From Sporocytophaga sp. (GTDB lineage Bacteria > Bacteroidota > Bacteroidia > Cytophagales > Cytophagaceae), in assembly GCA_024707265.1 (NCBI GenBank), contig JANQAB010000003.1, positions 992,001 to 1,056,000 on the forward strand: a stretch of DNA of 64,000 bases. Reading direction: 5' to 3'. Under the pieces are notes generated by a model. That model worked only from the letters and a program-made list of their open reading frames with translations. It was not told where the DNA came from and did no database searches. Of this stretch, positions 19,774-30,081 are shown piece after piece (the first letter of the stretch is position 1; the number at the start of each line of letters is the position of its first letter). The position numbers and the translations under genes were made by a program.

Positions 19774-19990
19774 CAAACCCACCTTTCATAAATCTCCTTC
19801 ACCAAATCTCTGATCACTAGTAGCAATACAATCAAATCTTTTTTTAGTAAGTTGAAGTTCGGGAAGTAAAAAATACCGGAAGATCTTTTCTTCCTGCTGC
19901 AGTTTCTGAATGCTATTACAGAGGGTTGAAAGCGGCATAAAAAAATACAATAAGCCTTCACGATGTCTTTTATTACGGAGGCTTATTGTT
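19774..19990. pseudogene. Relic of the MNT-HEPN / small-gene locus with its centre deleted
   Basis: Positions 19774-19850 match the 3' end of the MNT-HEPN gene on the minus strand (IRDLVKEIYER versus LRDLVKEVCEER). Positions 19868-19940 match the 3' end of the small gene on the plus strand (KIPEDLFFLLQFL, then a stop). Its terminator hairpin CAATAAGCC...GGCTTATTG is kept at 19945-19990. The order and orientation equal the intact locus at 13073-14586, but about 1.35 kb between the two 3' ends is missing. Confidence 0.75.
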
Positions 19991-20298
19991 TTTAGTCTTA
20001 ATGTTCCAGTGTGAATTAATTTCAAAATTTCATATAAAACTTATAATGGCCTTACAAGCTCTTCCTTCAATATCCACTTACAGAACCAAAGTTATCAAAA
20101 ACAAACAAATCAATGATAATGAACTACATGACACTTTTATATCAGAACTCTCTTTGAGGATTGTTAAGATAGACAACATAAAGACTTCGATTAAGCCCAA
20201 GCCAAAGAGATAGCTTTTGAGTATATTTGTCCACACAAAACCTTATGGTTACAATAATTTATTCATCTTGCCCTTCTAGATTTTTGATTTTAAATTTT

Positions 20299-22531
20299 AT
20301 GATTAAACTTTTTTCAAAATTAATTATCACTCTAGTCCTTAGCCTTTCTTTTTTCCACCTCCAGGCTCAATCATCCTGTGATACAACCAAAAAGGGAGAC
20401 TGGAAAGTTATACGCTGCAAAAAGCAAGGAGCAACAATAGTAACTTCTGTTTATAAAGACAGAGGCCCGGTTCAAAAAGTTTATTGGGATGCGAATGGAA
20501 ATTTAGAATCAGAAGAGTATACTTTCGTCAGTATAAATACAATCACCTATTCATGGAAAGCTTCTTATTATACTGATGGACAATTAAAAGAAGAAAGTTA
20601 TTTCCTATTTCCCCAAGTAGAATGGCACCCAAATGGCAATTTGAGAAGCTTAAAGCATCAGTCTATATATGAACTAAAGTGGACACAGGATGGTAAATCT
20701 TATTATCCCAAAATCTATCGAAGAGACACATTGGGAGTTCCTAAAGACACTACTCAGGACAAGTATTGGATAGAGGACATATATACACGTTTTAACAATC
20801 CTAAAAATAAAAACCTAAAAATTTCACAAAACAAAACAAATGGCTATCATGCCAGCTACTATGACAATAAGCAGGTTAAATTTGAAACTGTAATTAAAAA
20901 TGGCCGGCCCGATTCATACTTCAAAGCCTACTACCCTAACGGCCAATTAGCTATTGAATGGACATTAAAAGATGGAGTCCCTGACGGAAAATACACCTGG
21001 TATGAGGTAAATGGCAAAGTTAAAAGATCTGGTTTTTTTAAAATGGGTGTACCTTCAGGAATCTGGAAAGCATATAATGAAAATGGAATAATTGATAGCG
21101 AATTTGAATATGATAATTCTTTTCCTAAAAACGACAAGTTTACTTATAAAAAAACTTATGATACAGATGGAAAATTAAATATGCATCTTGTATATAAAAA
21201 TGGATTACTTAACGGCCTCCAAAGAAACTACTACCCCAATGGCACAATAAGTTATGAAGTTGAAAAAACAGATGGCAAAGAGACAGGAGTATGCAAAAAG
21301 TATTATGAAAATGGCTCATTTAAAGAACAATCCTATTATGTAAAAGGAAAACTGGAAGGTCCTTTGGAGACCTGGCATTACAATAACCAAAAGGCTTCCA
21401 TAACCCACTATAAAAACAACCAAAAACATGGGGAAAAGAAAAACTGGTACAAGAATGGCCAACTTAGCCTAAGTGGTTCCTATTTCTTAGATCAAGAAAA
21501 TGGAAAATGGCAGTTTTTTGACACCACAGGAACACTAATAGAAGAGAGATCCTACGAAAAAGGTAACAGGATACAAGGGCCTAAGGATGTTCCGTGTTTC
21601 TGTTCTGACCAGATTGGCCATGCGATCTCTGGACCATTGTTATCGGAGAAGCTTGATTCGGTTCAACTTATAAAGTATGAATTTAAATTTCATGAAACCA
21701 TCAGCAACTATCTAAGCAAGTTGCATTATCGAGGAGAATACCTTGCATTTCCAAAACCTGGTGGACCACCTTCAGATTTTCTCAACTTCGCAACATATAA
21801 GCAACTGGAAGTTGGAATTCCCGACAAACATGGAATAAAACTTATATTAAATCCTTGTTTAAATAAAGGTGAATTTAGTTACATAAAAATTTCTTATGTT
21901 AAAAACAAGGCCAATCCAGACCTTTCCGAAGCCACTCTGCTGATTCCGATGCTTGCTTTTAAATTTGACAGAACCATTTTAAAGCCAGAGATACAAGACC
22001 TGGACAGCAAAGCATACTTTAGAGTTGAATCACTTCACTATAGTAAAAGCGGAATTGATTTCAGGAACGCCGAGGCTGTGTGCTTTCCTAAATCTCAAAT
22101 AGGAGTATCCAAACTAAACCTTAAGTTAGTAGATTTTAAACCATTAATCTACAGCTCAGAAAAACAACTAAACGAATACCAGCAAGCTGTTAATCTATAT
22201 AAGAATCTTAATCCTGATCTGCTAAAACAAAAAACCTTTGCTGGCTTGATACAAGGGTTCGGCAACATTCAATTTACAATGCAGGATATTGAGTTAGATG
22301 TTCAGGTGAAAGATGTTATAGCAGAAAAAGACTTTCGTTGCAGGAACTCTTGTCATTGAGAATGTATCCAAAAACGGCAACAAACTAACAATATCTAACT
22401 CCGGGAAAGACATTAATACAACCCTTAATTCCATTAAAGAATATTTTCGTAACAATAGCATGGCTGTAGATATAACAGAGGATCTCAACTCAAAAAAACT
22501 TATTATAAAATTCTTATATAAGCGATCATAG
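20299..22531 (+). CDS. Secreted MORN-like (YwqK family) repeat protein, frameshifted near its end
   Basis: The start at 20299 gives a signal peptide (MIKLFSKLIITLVLSLSFFHLQAQ). Residues about 50-430 consist of MORN_2/YwqK-type repeats of roughly 23 aa: YYPNGQLAIEWTLKDGVPDGKYTWYE, YENGSFKEQSYYVKGKLEGPLETW, WYKNGQLSLSGSYF. A C-terminal region of about 260 residues has no recognised domain; PCFCSDQ may be a redox or structural Cys pair. The open frame stops at 22359. Removing one base near 22325-22335 (A5 or T3) continues it through TFVAGTLVIENVSKNGNKLT to a stop at 22531, 743 aa in all. YwqK proteins are sometimes called antitoxins, but nothing here supports that role. Confidence 0.8.
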
Positions 22532-22704
22532 ACTAAGCCTATATAATCTTGCAAGCGCATGCTTTACAGCTTGCGCTTTTTTTATAAATAGGATTTGCTA
22601 ATACGTCCCGATTGACTATCATAGTAATTTTATTCTCTACATTCCTTTAGAAAAAAGATCTCTCACCCCCACTGGTATGTTTTCCATCAGGAAAAAGAAA
22701 TAAC

Positions 22705-22712
22705 TATATTTG
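22705..22712 (+). promoter_or_regulatory. Candidate -7 box for the PepSY gene
   Basis: TATATTTG at 22705-22712 fits the Bacteroidota -7 consensus TAnnTTTG, about 50 bp ahead of the gene at 22763. A TTTTCC stretch about 23 bases upstream is a weak -33 match. Confidence 0.35.
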
Positions 22713-22762
22713 TATATTACACCGGATAGAAATCATATCCAGATATTTTCATAGTACAGGTC

Positions 22763-23377
22763 ATGTCAGAAAAAAACAGACAAAAACAAGCTAAGCTACT
22801 TAGAATTTTCAGGAAGATCCATCGTGTGACTGGAGCCCTTTTATTCGTATTTTTCTTTTTTATATCTATATCCGGTCTGTTGCTAGCATGGAAAAAAAAC
22901 AGCAATGGGTTAATTCTTGCAAAGTCTTACAAGGGAACATCAACCAACTTAAAAGACTGGCTTTCCATAGACAGCCTTCATCAACAAGCTTGTAAGATAT
23001 TGCATGATTCTGTATCTGCTGACTTATCTCCGGAACTGGAGCGCATAGACATTAGAAAAGACAAGGGAATGGTGAAATTCGTATTTGCAGATCAATTCTG
23101 GGGCATTCAACTGGACGGGGCCACTGGTAACCTTTTACATATAGAAAGAAGACGTGCCGATTTTATAGAAAAAATTCATGACGGGTCAATATTAGATTAT
23201 TATACAGGCTTGAGCAATAATGCGTTCAAGCTTATTTACTCAACTATCATGGGACTGGCCCTCCTGGTATTTACAATAACAGGATTCTGGCTTTGGTATG
23301 GCCCGATACAGATGAGAAAATCCAACCAGGCTGATACCCGGGTGCATGTCAGCAAAAAATCTTTGACCAACACTTGA
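22763..23377 (+). CDS. PepSY-associated membrane protein
   Basis: A 204 aa inner-membrane protein with a transmembrane helix at about 20-42 (VTGALLFVFFFFISISGLLLAW), a periplasmic PepSY-like domain (about 50-150; FADQFWGIQLDGATGNLLHIERR) and a second helix at about 165-187 (STIMGLALLVFTITGFWLWY). The RKIHRVTG before the first helix is typical of the PepSY-TM family, which includes small proteins near iron-uptake or respiratory genes. No such neighbour is present here, so the role is open. Confidence 0.85.
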   Translation: MSEKNRQKQAKLLRIFRKIHRVTGALLFVFFFFISISGLLLAWKKNSNGLILAKSYKGTSTNLKDWLSIDSLHQQACKILHDSVSADLSPELERIDIRKDKGMVKFVFADQFWGIQLDGATGNLLHIERRRADFIEKIHDGSILDYYTGLSNNAFKLIYSTIMGLALLVFTITGFWLWYGPIQMRKSNQADTRVHVSKKSLTNT

Positions 23378-23415
23378 GTGGTAAGACTTTTACTCCAAGT
23401 CACTTTAATTCCGTT

Positions 23416-24312
23416 TCATTGAGCCTGCACTTTGGCATTCTGTTTATTTATTCCATTTGGCAATGTTGCTAATCCTTCCCTTGCTCCTAACTGCATGGAA
23501 TCTATCGCAGAGCTTGGCACAATAACAAATGTGGAATTTTTCTTTAATCCTTCGTAAAGCATATTCATGGCTCTTAAGTGTAAAGCAACAGGATCATTTG
23601 CATAAGTTTTCGCTGCTTCTCCAAACTTTTCAGCAACCTGCCTCTCCGAATCACCAAGAATGACTCTGGCTTGTCTTTCCCTTTCTGCCTGAGCTTGCAT
23701 AGACATGGCATCTTCCAGTCCGGGAGGAATCAATACATCTTTCACCTCTACAGAATTTACCCTGATGCCCCAGGGTTCCGTACGTTCATCAATAATTTTT
23801 TGCAACACATCACTAATTTTATCTCTTCCCTCCAACATCTCGGAGAGCAAAGTTTTTCCAATAACATCACGTAATGCTGTTTGTGAAGCCCAACTAATGG
23901 CACTATGATAATCGGCAACTTCCAATGCCGCTTTTGTCGGGTCCAGAACTTTCCAGAATAAAACCGCATCTACACTGACAGGAACAGAATCTTTAGTGAG
24001 TGTTTTCTCTGCTTTGAATGAAGTCGTTATCACCCTTGTATCAATCCAATAAGGAATAGTTTCTATGATTGGAAAAATAAAAAACATACCGGGACCTTTT
24101 AATCTTCGAAATTTACCTAAATGCAACACGAGTGCCTTCTCCCATGGATTGGCAATTTTAATGGAAGATGAAACGATTATGGCAAAGATAAAAGAAAAAA
24201 TACCGACAGAAACAGAGGCAGGAGACATGCCAAAAGCAGTAAACGCCAATGATATGCCTACAGTAAGGATAACAAAGAAAATTAACATGGGAACAGCGTT
24301 TGATGAGCTCAT
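23416..24312 (-). CDS. Slipin / SPFH (band 7, stomatin-like) membrane protein
   Basis: The 298 aa protein has N-terminal hydrophobic segments (about 8-50), then a band-7 domain: NPWEKALVLHLGKFRRLKGPG, FIFPIIETIPYWIDTR, DSVPVSVDAVLFWKV, and the classic slipin block GIRVNSVEVKDVLIPPGLEDAM near residue 190. The AQAERERQARVILGDSERQVAEKF coiled coil drives oligomer formation. Such proteins form membrane microdomain scaffolds. The usual partner NfeD protease gene is not adjacent. The gene is convergent with the PepSY gene. Confidence 0.92.
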   Translation of the reverse strand: MSSSNAVPMLIFFVILTVGISLAFTAFGMSPASVSVGIFSFIFAIIVSSSIKIANPWEKALVLHLGKFRRLKGPGMFFIFPIIETIPYWIDTRVITTSFKAEKTLTKDSVPVSVDAVLFWKVLDPTKAALEVADYHSAISWASQTALRDVIGKTLLSEMLEGRDKISDVLQKIIDERTEPWGIRVNSVEVKDVLIPPGLEDAMSMQAQAERERQARVILGDSERQVAEKFGEAAKTYANDPVALHLRAMNMLYEGLKKNSTFVIVPSSAIDSMQLGAREGLATLPNGINKQNAKVQAQ

Positions 24313-24599
24313 TTAATTTATTGAGTTTAAACCTACTAATCAATAATAACAATGCAATGAAAGGAAAAACCTAAAGCTATTAAAAATGTTCTGATGATTA
24401 ATATTGATGGAAAAAAGTTAACACCCATGAACATTTTACTATTCAAACATTAAATAAAAATATCTTGAAAAGAGTCAATGAAAACAGCTTTTACTCATCC
24501 CCCTCCATCAAAAAAAATAACGCATTCCTATTATAAAAAATGAGACGATAAGCATTGACAAAATAAGAATCTTAATCTACCAGAACATTAGCTGGCTGT

Positions 24600-25433
24600 T
24601 TATCCTTTAACCAGAAAAAAATACATCCCTATAAGAATCTGGTAAGCGGGCAAGTTTTTACCCTCACTATAAACTGAAAATGCCGGTTCTATAAAAATAT
24701 TAACTATTGCATTCCCTGCTTTAAAGATTTGACCAATTCCAACTCCCAATGGGATAAGTGTTTTTTTATTGTTAAAATCAAAGATACAAGTAGCTCCCAT
24801 ACTTCTTCCATATAATCCATTCCCTATACTCAATAGCAACGCAGGTTGGAACGTAAGATAACCACCATTATCCTGTCCTGCTATATTGCCAAAGACAGAA
24901 GTCCGATAAGTAACTAATCCTCCGGCAATAACTCCTGATGGAGTGACATGAGCTATGAGAACACTTCCACCGAACTGCCACTGATCCACGCCAAGGATTG
25001 AGCTAGTTGCGCTGGGAATACTAAGTAAAGGTCCTATTCCAAAATGAACTCTTGCACTATCATTAGTCAGACGAATTATATCAAAGATATTAAAATTACC
25101 AATACCTGACTTATACCCTGCAGGAGTAGCAACAGAAACAAATGGAAGAGTAACTCTCACCATATGTCTCCTATTTGCAAAAACTCCGCGAAGAAGCAAT
25201 ACATTTCCTACCTCTGTCACTCCCTGAATTTTTGGGGAATAATAATTATCGATGTTTAATGCACGGAAGTTTTTCCGGGGACTACCAAATCCTTTAAAAG
25301 GATTTGGTGTTTCATGATTCATCTTAGATGGAACAGTGCTTTGAACAGGTTCCGGACTGGAATAGGTATTGGTTTGCGCGATAACTATTCTTGAAAAAAG
25401 AATTACTCCAATAAACATGAAGCTCCATTTCAT
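24600..25433 (-). CDS. Predicted outer-membrane beta-barrel protein
   Basis: A 277 aa protein with signal peptide (MKWSFMFIGVILFSRIVIAQ) and a C-terminal half of alternating short beta strands (RHMVRVTLPFVSVAT, HFGIGPLLSIPSAT, WQFGGSVLIAHV, AGGLVTYRTS). It ends in an aromatic strand (AYQILIGMYFFLVKG). The pattern is like the transporter/MetA-pathway type of outer-membrane proteins. No partner gene suggests a substrate. The 287 bp on its downstream side (24313-24599) show no gene. Confidence 0.65.
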   Translation of the reverse strand: MKWSFMFIGVILFSRIVIAQTNTYSSPEPVQSTVPSKMNHETPNPFKGFGSPRKNFRALNIDNYYSPKIQGVTEVGNVLLLRGVFANRRHMVRVTLPFVSVATPAGYKSGIGNFNIFDIIRLTNDSARVHFGIGPLLSIPSATSSILGVDQWQFGGSVLIAHVTPSGVIAGGLVTYRTSVFGNIAGQDNGGYLTFQPALLLSIGNGLYGRSMGATCIFDFNNKKTLIPLGVGIGQIFKAGNAIVNIFIEPAFSVYSEGKNLPAYQILIGMYFFLVKG

Positions 25434-25831
25434 CTATTCAACCAATTTAAAAAAAGATATGTTCTAAAAAAAACAAACAATAATGGCAAATATATGTTTA
25501 TAGATTACCTCAAGCCATTCATTTTTTTATAAGAAAGTTCTCTTATTACATTAAAAAAGCCTATTTAAAAAATCACCATCAACAATAAACAAATGCCCAT
25601 AAACATCATCAGCAATGATGAGGATGAAAATTAATACAACCATAGTGAGATCGGCAAGAGATGCCTTTAATAGAAATATCATATCATCCCACTATTCAAA
25701 GTAAAGTTACAAACATATCAACCAGCCCTGATTGACAACTTGTTCTTAAAAAGACCAACAACTATGGCTATAAAAATAATTTACCGATATTGTGTACTTA
25801 TCAATACAAAACAGAATTTACACATTAAAAA
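25434..25831. other. Gene-free stretch
   Basis: A divergent intergenic region of 398 bp between the outer-membrane protein and the membrane protein at 25832. AT-rich; I see no repeat, RNA or clear promoter, although both flanking genes must be transcribed from here. Confidence 0.5.
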
Positions 25832-27217
25832 ATGGATGGCTACCAGATAGAAAGACTTCAAATCAATACGTTTATTGTTATTAGCATTTCAATTATTGCA
25901 GCGATTCAATTCGCAATCATGTACAAGTTTGGGTTAAAAGGAGGAATCATTTTCGGACTGACATTTTCCTTTTTATTCTCTTTTGGATTTCAGTTATTTC
26001 TTGCTTGGGCCAAAGGCATGGGGGACAGCAAAGGGACAGGTCCTTCGCGTGAGTTTGAAATTATTTCTTCACAACTATTAATTTGCATTGGCTTGTTCGC
26101 TGTTTATAGTTTTGGAATGTATTTCTACATTACTTACCTCAAAACAGGCATCCTTAATAAGCCCGTATTTTTCTCCTGGCTTGCAGTATTTGTTGGTGGT
26201 CCTGTGTTGTACTATGGAATAGTTACTATCCGACACTATTCGATTCAATCAGATCACATTAAGAATTATGTAAAAGCCAACATTGAGATATTACACTACA
26301 ATGAGCTTCCCCTTTTCATTGAACCTCTAGAGGTTACAAACACCACTAATGGAAAAAAATCTTCTATCTTTATTGGTAATCAAAGCTTGTATCATTCTGA
26401 AGCATCACTCAAACAAGTAAATATCCGTGACAAAATCAGAATGAGTAATCCGGCAGAAAAACCTGATAACACATTTATTCCCCTCAATTCAGACAAGCTG
26501 TTGATCTCCTGGTACTCGCCGGTTGAAGACACCTATTATACCGGCACCATTGATTTCCCTTTTAATGATTTTAAAATAAACAAATATCCGGATGACATTG
26601 CAAGACTGAATCTTCAGATAGAAATTCTGCCAACCGGAAAAGTGAATATATACACTACAAAGAATAAACACCGGCATACTTATCAGATAAAGCCTAAAGA
26701 GATAAGCGAACAAGAAAAGACAAAATTTATTGAGCTTATTCATCTTTATAATGCCAACATAAAGCAAAACATCTTTACGGGTAATCTTACCATTGAAGAA
26801 AATAGCAAAAGGCTCAAAGCAAGAATTGACCTGGAAGAAAGTGTATTTCCGATAGCATACACTATTAAAGGCCCGGGAGAGTTAAAAAGTATTTATTTTG
26901 AAGACAGACAATTTTGGGGATACGACTATACGTATAGCCAACTAAATACCTTTAGCCCTAAGCTCCTCCCTCAGAATATTACTTTGTATTTCACTAATAC
27001 CGGAAAAGAAAGTTTTCTAAGAACCTATTTATTCTTAGATAAGGAAAAATTATTTAACGCCATTCAAACTCTGACAAAAGGAAGGAAAGATACACCTGTT
27101 GAAATTTTAATCTCCATTAAAGACAGCAATAAAGAAAACATTGAAATTACATTAAAGGAAAATAATCAATCTATAGTCTTTTCTGATTGGGAAACGAATA
27201 TTGTAAAAGGTGATTAG
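25832..27217 (+). CDS. Membrane protein with four N-terminal helices, unknown function
   Basis: A 461 aa protein. Four hydrophobic segments occupy about residues 13-165 (FIVISISIIAAIQFAIMYKF; GIIFGLTFSFLFSFGFQLFLAW; SQLLICIGLFAVYSFGMYFYI; FSWLAVFVGGPVLYYGIVTI). About 290 residues of soluble, beta-rich sequence with no recognised domain follow. The KLLISWYSPVEDTYYTGTIDFPF stretch resembles the DUF2931-like beta sandwiches of Bacteroidota but is not diagnostic. The PP2C gene follows on the same strand after about 145 bp. Confidence 0.7.
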   Translation: MDGYQIERLQINTFIVISISIIAAIQFAIMYKFGLKGGIIFGLTFSFLFSFGFQLFLAWAKGMGDSKGTGPSREFEIISSQLLICIGLFAVYSFGMYFYITYLKTGILNKPVFFSWLAVFVGGPVLYYGIVTIRHYSIQSDHIKNYVKANIEILHYNELPLFIEPLEVTNTTNGKKSSIFIGNQSLYHSEASLKQVNIRDKIRMSNPAEKPDNTFIPLNSDKLLISWYSPVEDTYYTGTIDFPFNDFKINKYPDDIARLNLQIEILPTGKVNIYTTKNKHRHTYQIKPKEISEQEKTKFIELIHLYNANIKQNIFTGNLTIEENSKRLKARIDLEESVFPIAYTIKGPGELKSIYFEDRQFWGYDYTYSQLNTFSPKLLPQNITLYFTNTGKESFLRTYLFLDKEKLFNAIQTLTKGRKDTPVEILISIKDSNKENIEITLKENNQSIVFSDWETNIVKGD

Positions 27218-27361
27218 ATTCTATAGTTTTTTTTATAAAAGACGCGAGGCATCTTTCTTTGTTCAGAATTATAATCCATTAATCAAAAAAGAATTGATTC
27301 TATTAAAAAAATAAAACGGTAGATATTTATAGTCAATCTATTGGTATCTATAAATCATTAC

Positions 27362-28102
27362 ATGAGAATATATCAAACAGTTAAGATAGGTGAACACCAC
27401 ACCAACCATTGTGAAGATTATGCAGTGATAGAAAGTATTGGCAATCAGAAAATGTTATTCGCCTTAATGGACGGATGTACAATGGGGACTGACAGTTACT
27501 TTGCTTCAACCCTTGTAGGAAAGCTCTTAAGAAAAATTGCCGTTGAAAGAAGTTATCAGACCTTATACGATAAAGAGAAAAACAGTTCTATTGAAGATGA
27601 TATAAAAGAAATTTTAAAGCTTTTAATGCTGAACCTAAAGCAGGTGAAAAACACTTTATTCCTTAAAGACGATGAACTTTTATGCACATTAGTACTATTG
27701 ATTATAGATTTCAGCAGCAACACAGGCCAAATATTCGTTATTGGAGATGGTGTCGTATGTATCAATGGCAATATAACAGAATTTGAACAGGATAATATAC
27801 CGGATTACTTAGGGTATCACCTCGGAGAAGATTTTGAAGATTGGTATAAAAAACAAAAACAAGTTATTACTATTAATGATATCCGCGACATAAGCATTAG
27901 TAGTGATGGAATATGTACCTTTGAGAGCTTGGACAAAAGGAAATCTGATATCACAATAGATCCGGTGAACTACCTCTTATTAGACAAAGAGCATTATGAA
28001 ATAAAAAACATGCTTACCAAGAAAATAAACAATCTTGAAGAAGTTTATGGATTAAGACCAACAGATGACATCTCTATCATCAGAATAATTAATAACAATT
28101 GA
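27362..28102 (+). CDS. PP2C-family protein serine/threonine phosphatase
   Basis: The 246 aa form starting at MRIYQTV (27362) is preferred over the upstream Met at 27341, because the first PP2C strand begins there. PP2C metal-binding motifs in order: HCEDYAVI, LFALMDGCTMG, the core VIGDGVVCING, ISSDGICTFE, and the final PTDDISIIRI. It would remove phosphate from Ser/Thr of an unknown partner; no kinase is adjacent. The protein is soluble, with no sensor domain. Confidence 0.85.
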   Translation: MRIYQTVKIGEHHTNHCEDYAVIESIGNQKMLFALMDGCTMGTDSYFASTLVGKLLRKIAVERSYQTLYDKEKNSSIEDDIKEILKLLMLNLKQVKNTLFLKDDELLCTLVLLIIDFSSNTGQIFVIGDGVVCINGNITEFEQDNIPDYLGYHLGEDFEDWYKKQKQVITINDIRDISISSDGICTFESLDKRKSDITIDPVNYLLLDKEHYEIKNMLTKKINNLEEVYGLRPTDDISIIRIINNN

Positions 28103-28172
28103 ACACATAGAAAATTATCTGATTCGATATTTGTTCCAATATCCAACAATCTTTAATACGAATTTATTCTCA

Positions 28173-28206
28173 TAAAAAAAGGAATGCCCTCCTTGAGCAT
28201 TCCTTT
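28173..28206 (-). terminator. Bidirectional hairpin terminator
   Basis: AAAGGAATGC (28178-28187) pairs with GCATTCCTTT (28197-28206). On the minus strand the hairpin runs into T7 (the A run at 28174-28180), so it ends the T9SS gene at 28228. It also lies about 75 bp after the PP2C gene. Confidence 0.85.
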
Positions 28207-28227
28207 CTGTAAAAAATAAAACCTGTA

Positions 28228-29653
28228 TTAAAGAACTGAAAGTTTTTTAATCTCTACACCTTTAGCTGTTCTGATCTGTATGGTATAAAGACCAGGAGTC
28301 AAAGATTTCACATCGATCTTATTTCCTGAGAAAGACAATTGAGTTAAACTTCCATCCTGGCTATAAGCATTGACATTTAAAATTTCTTCATTACTGTTAA
28401 ATGTAACTTCAGAAAGCGTTGATGGGTTAGGATATAAATTATTTACCTCAACAGCCTCATCGAAATCACCTGCTTCTCTTGAGCTGCTGTTTATTGTGGT
28501 CCAGTAGTCATAGAGTACTGCTGCTCCAACATTCAGAATACTGCCTTTATCAGCATATTTTCTTGATAAAATCACTTTACTTCCTTCAATGTCTACGTCA
28601 TAACCGAAGTTGTCACCGGCCTCTGTAGAGCTTCTTGTCTTCTTCAGATTCCAGCCATTCCATTCCTTTAAGTAAAATCGAACAGCACTCGCATTTCCTG
28701 GAAATTCATTATGATCTACACCAATTATCGCCTGTACATTTTCAATAGCAACTGAAGAGGCTTTTAAATTTGAGATCTGATAAGGAGAACTATTACCCTG
28801 AAGGTCCAAAATAAACACACTTCCTGTGCCATTGTGTCCGGGAGCACTTATGATAGCTGTATTATCTGATATATCAACCTTATCACCTAGTTTAGATCCG
28901 GGATATGTATTTATAAGCGAAGGAAATATACTTGAATTAGACCAGCTTCCGCCATTTTTAGTATAAATATAGGCACGGCCACCATTACTAAACGGAGCTC
29001 CAACTATTAGCCTATTATTGTGAAAAGCAATAGATTTACCAAACTTTCCGCCAACAGACTGAACAGTCGGTGTAAGTCTTTGTTTCCTAACCCACTGCGA
29101 ACCGTTAAATTCATAGATAAAGACCGATCCAAAAGCAAGGCCATTGATTGTTGCATCCGGGGAGCCTATAGCAAGTGTTCCATAGCCATCCAATGCCACC
29201 TGCAATTCACTAGATATCACAATATCCGGATCATTTATGGTATAGGTGAACGAATTATTCCAGACTCCGTTCGTTTTACCTGCAATAAAAACACTTGGTC
29301 TTGTACCTTGAATAGGCATATATCCTGTAGCTGTTGCAGCAAGAAAATGACCATTTATTGCAACAGAACGTCCCAGGTTTGCAGTGTTATACGTTGAACC
29401 TGTAAGCTTATAACTTCTATGCAAAACACCGTTATTATAAAGGTAAACTGCACCTGCATAATTTTTTTCCTGAAGAAGTCACGACTCCATCTTCGTAGGC
29501 CCCAAGCGCAGAATATCCGTTAGATTGTGCCACGCTCTCCCCCATATGTGCGTAAGGCGTATTAGAAGTGTTGATCATGTGGATTTGAGCAAAAGAGGAC
29601 AGCGACATAGCTCCCACGATCAGGCTTAGTAAAGTAAATTTTTTAAATTTCAT
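28228..29653 (-). CDS. T9SS-secreted FG-GAP-like surface protein, paralogue 1 (frameshifted)
   Basis: Begins at 29653 with a signal peptide (MKFKKFTLLSLIVGAMSLSSFAQ) and stops at GKKLCRCS. Removing one A from the run at 29462-29468 (T7 on the plus strand) restores GKNYAGAVYLYNN and joins it to the frame ending at 28228, 474 aa in total. The body holds FG-GAP-like beta-propeller blades (VGAPFSNGGRAYIYTKNG, SAPGHNGTGSVFIL, NFGYDVDIEGSKVILSRKYADKG). The last 75 residues are a T9SS type A sorting domain (NNLYPNPSTLSEVTFN ... LTPGLYTIQIRT ... KKLSVL). It is a tandem paralogue of the next gene, colinear along its whole length. Confidence 0.85.
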
Positions 29654-30081
29654 AAGCTATTAATTTTTGGTTTCGTCGAATATAGCCCTTGAGCCTATGA
29701 ACTTAATATCCGATTTTACATACATAGCTTTTGAATTAATAAAAGCATCACCTCACTGAATAATTGCTCACAGACTATCAACGAGTTACAACATCTATTA
29801 ATATCAAAAGCACCTAAATGAGGAAACAATCTCTGTTTAAAACCCAAAGGATTTCCTTCAACTTCCTGGGGAGAAATATATCAGAAAACTGATGGAGTTT
29901 GCGACTTACTTTAATTTAAACAGGCTCTTATAACCTAACTTTACAGGCACAGAACAGGCATATCCAAAGTAGTTTTGCCTTGTAACAAAAGAGTAGCGAA
30001 AGAACTAAAAGAAAAATCAATAACAAAAAATAAGGGATGCATTCAAGAGCACCCCTTATCATATTTTTAAAAAAAACTATA
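29654..30081. other. Gene-free stretch with a minus-strand terminator
   Basis: 428 bp between the two paralogues. The only structure I see is the hairpin TAAGGGATGC / GCACCCCTTA at 30031-30060, with an A run before it on the plus strand, a terminator for the gene at 30082-31512. No credible gene. Confidence 0.6.

Noticed and set aside
19986-20213. 75 aa open frame
   Set aside because: Overlaps a relic's terminator; a shorter 55-codon form from 20046 is possible but has no family match or clear ribosome binding site.
20299-22531. YwqK toxin-antitoxin pair
   Set aside because: The protein has a signal peptide and no partner gene; the antitoxin label attached to the family does not fit an exported repeat protein.
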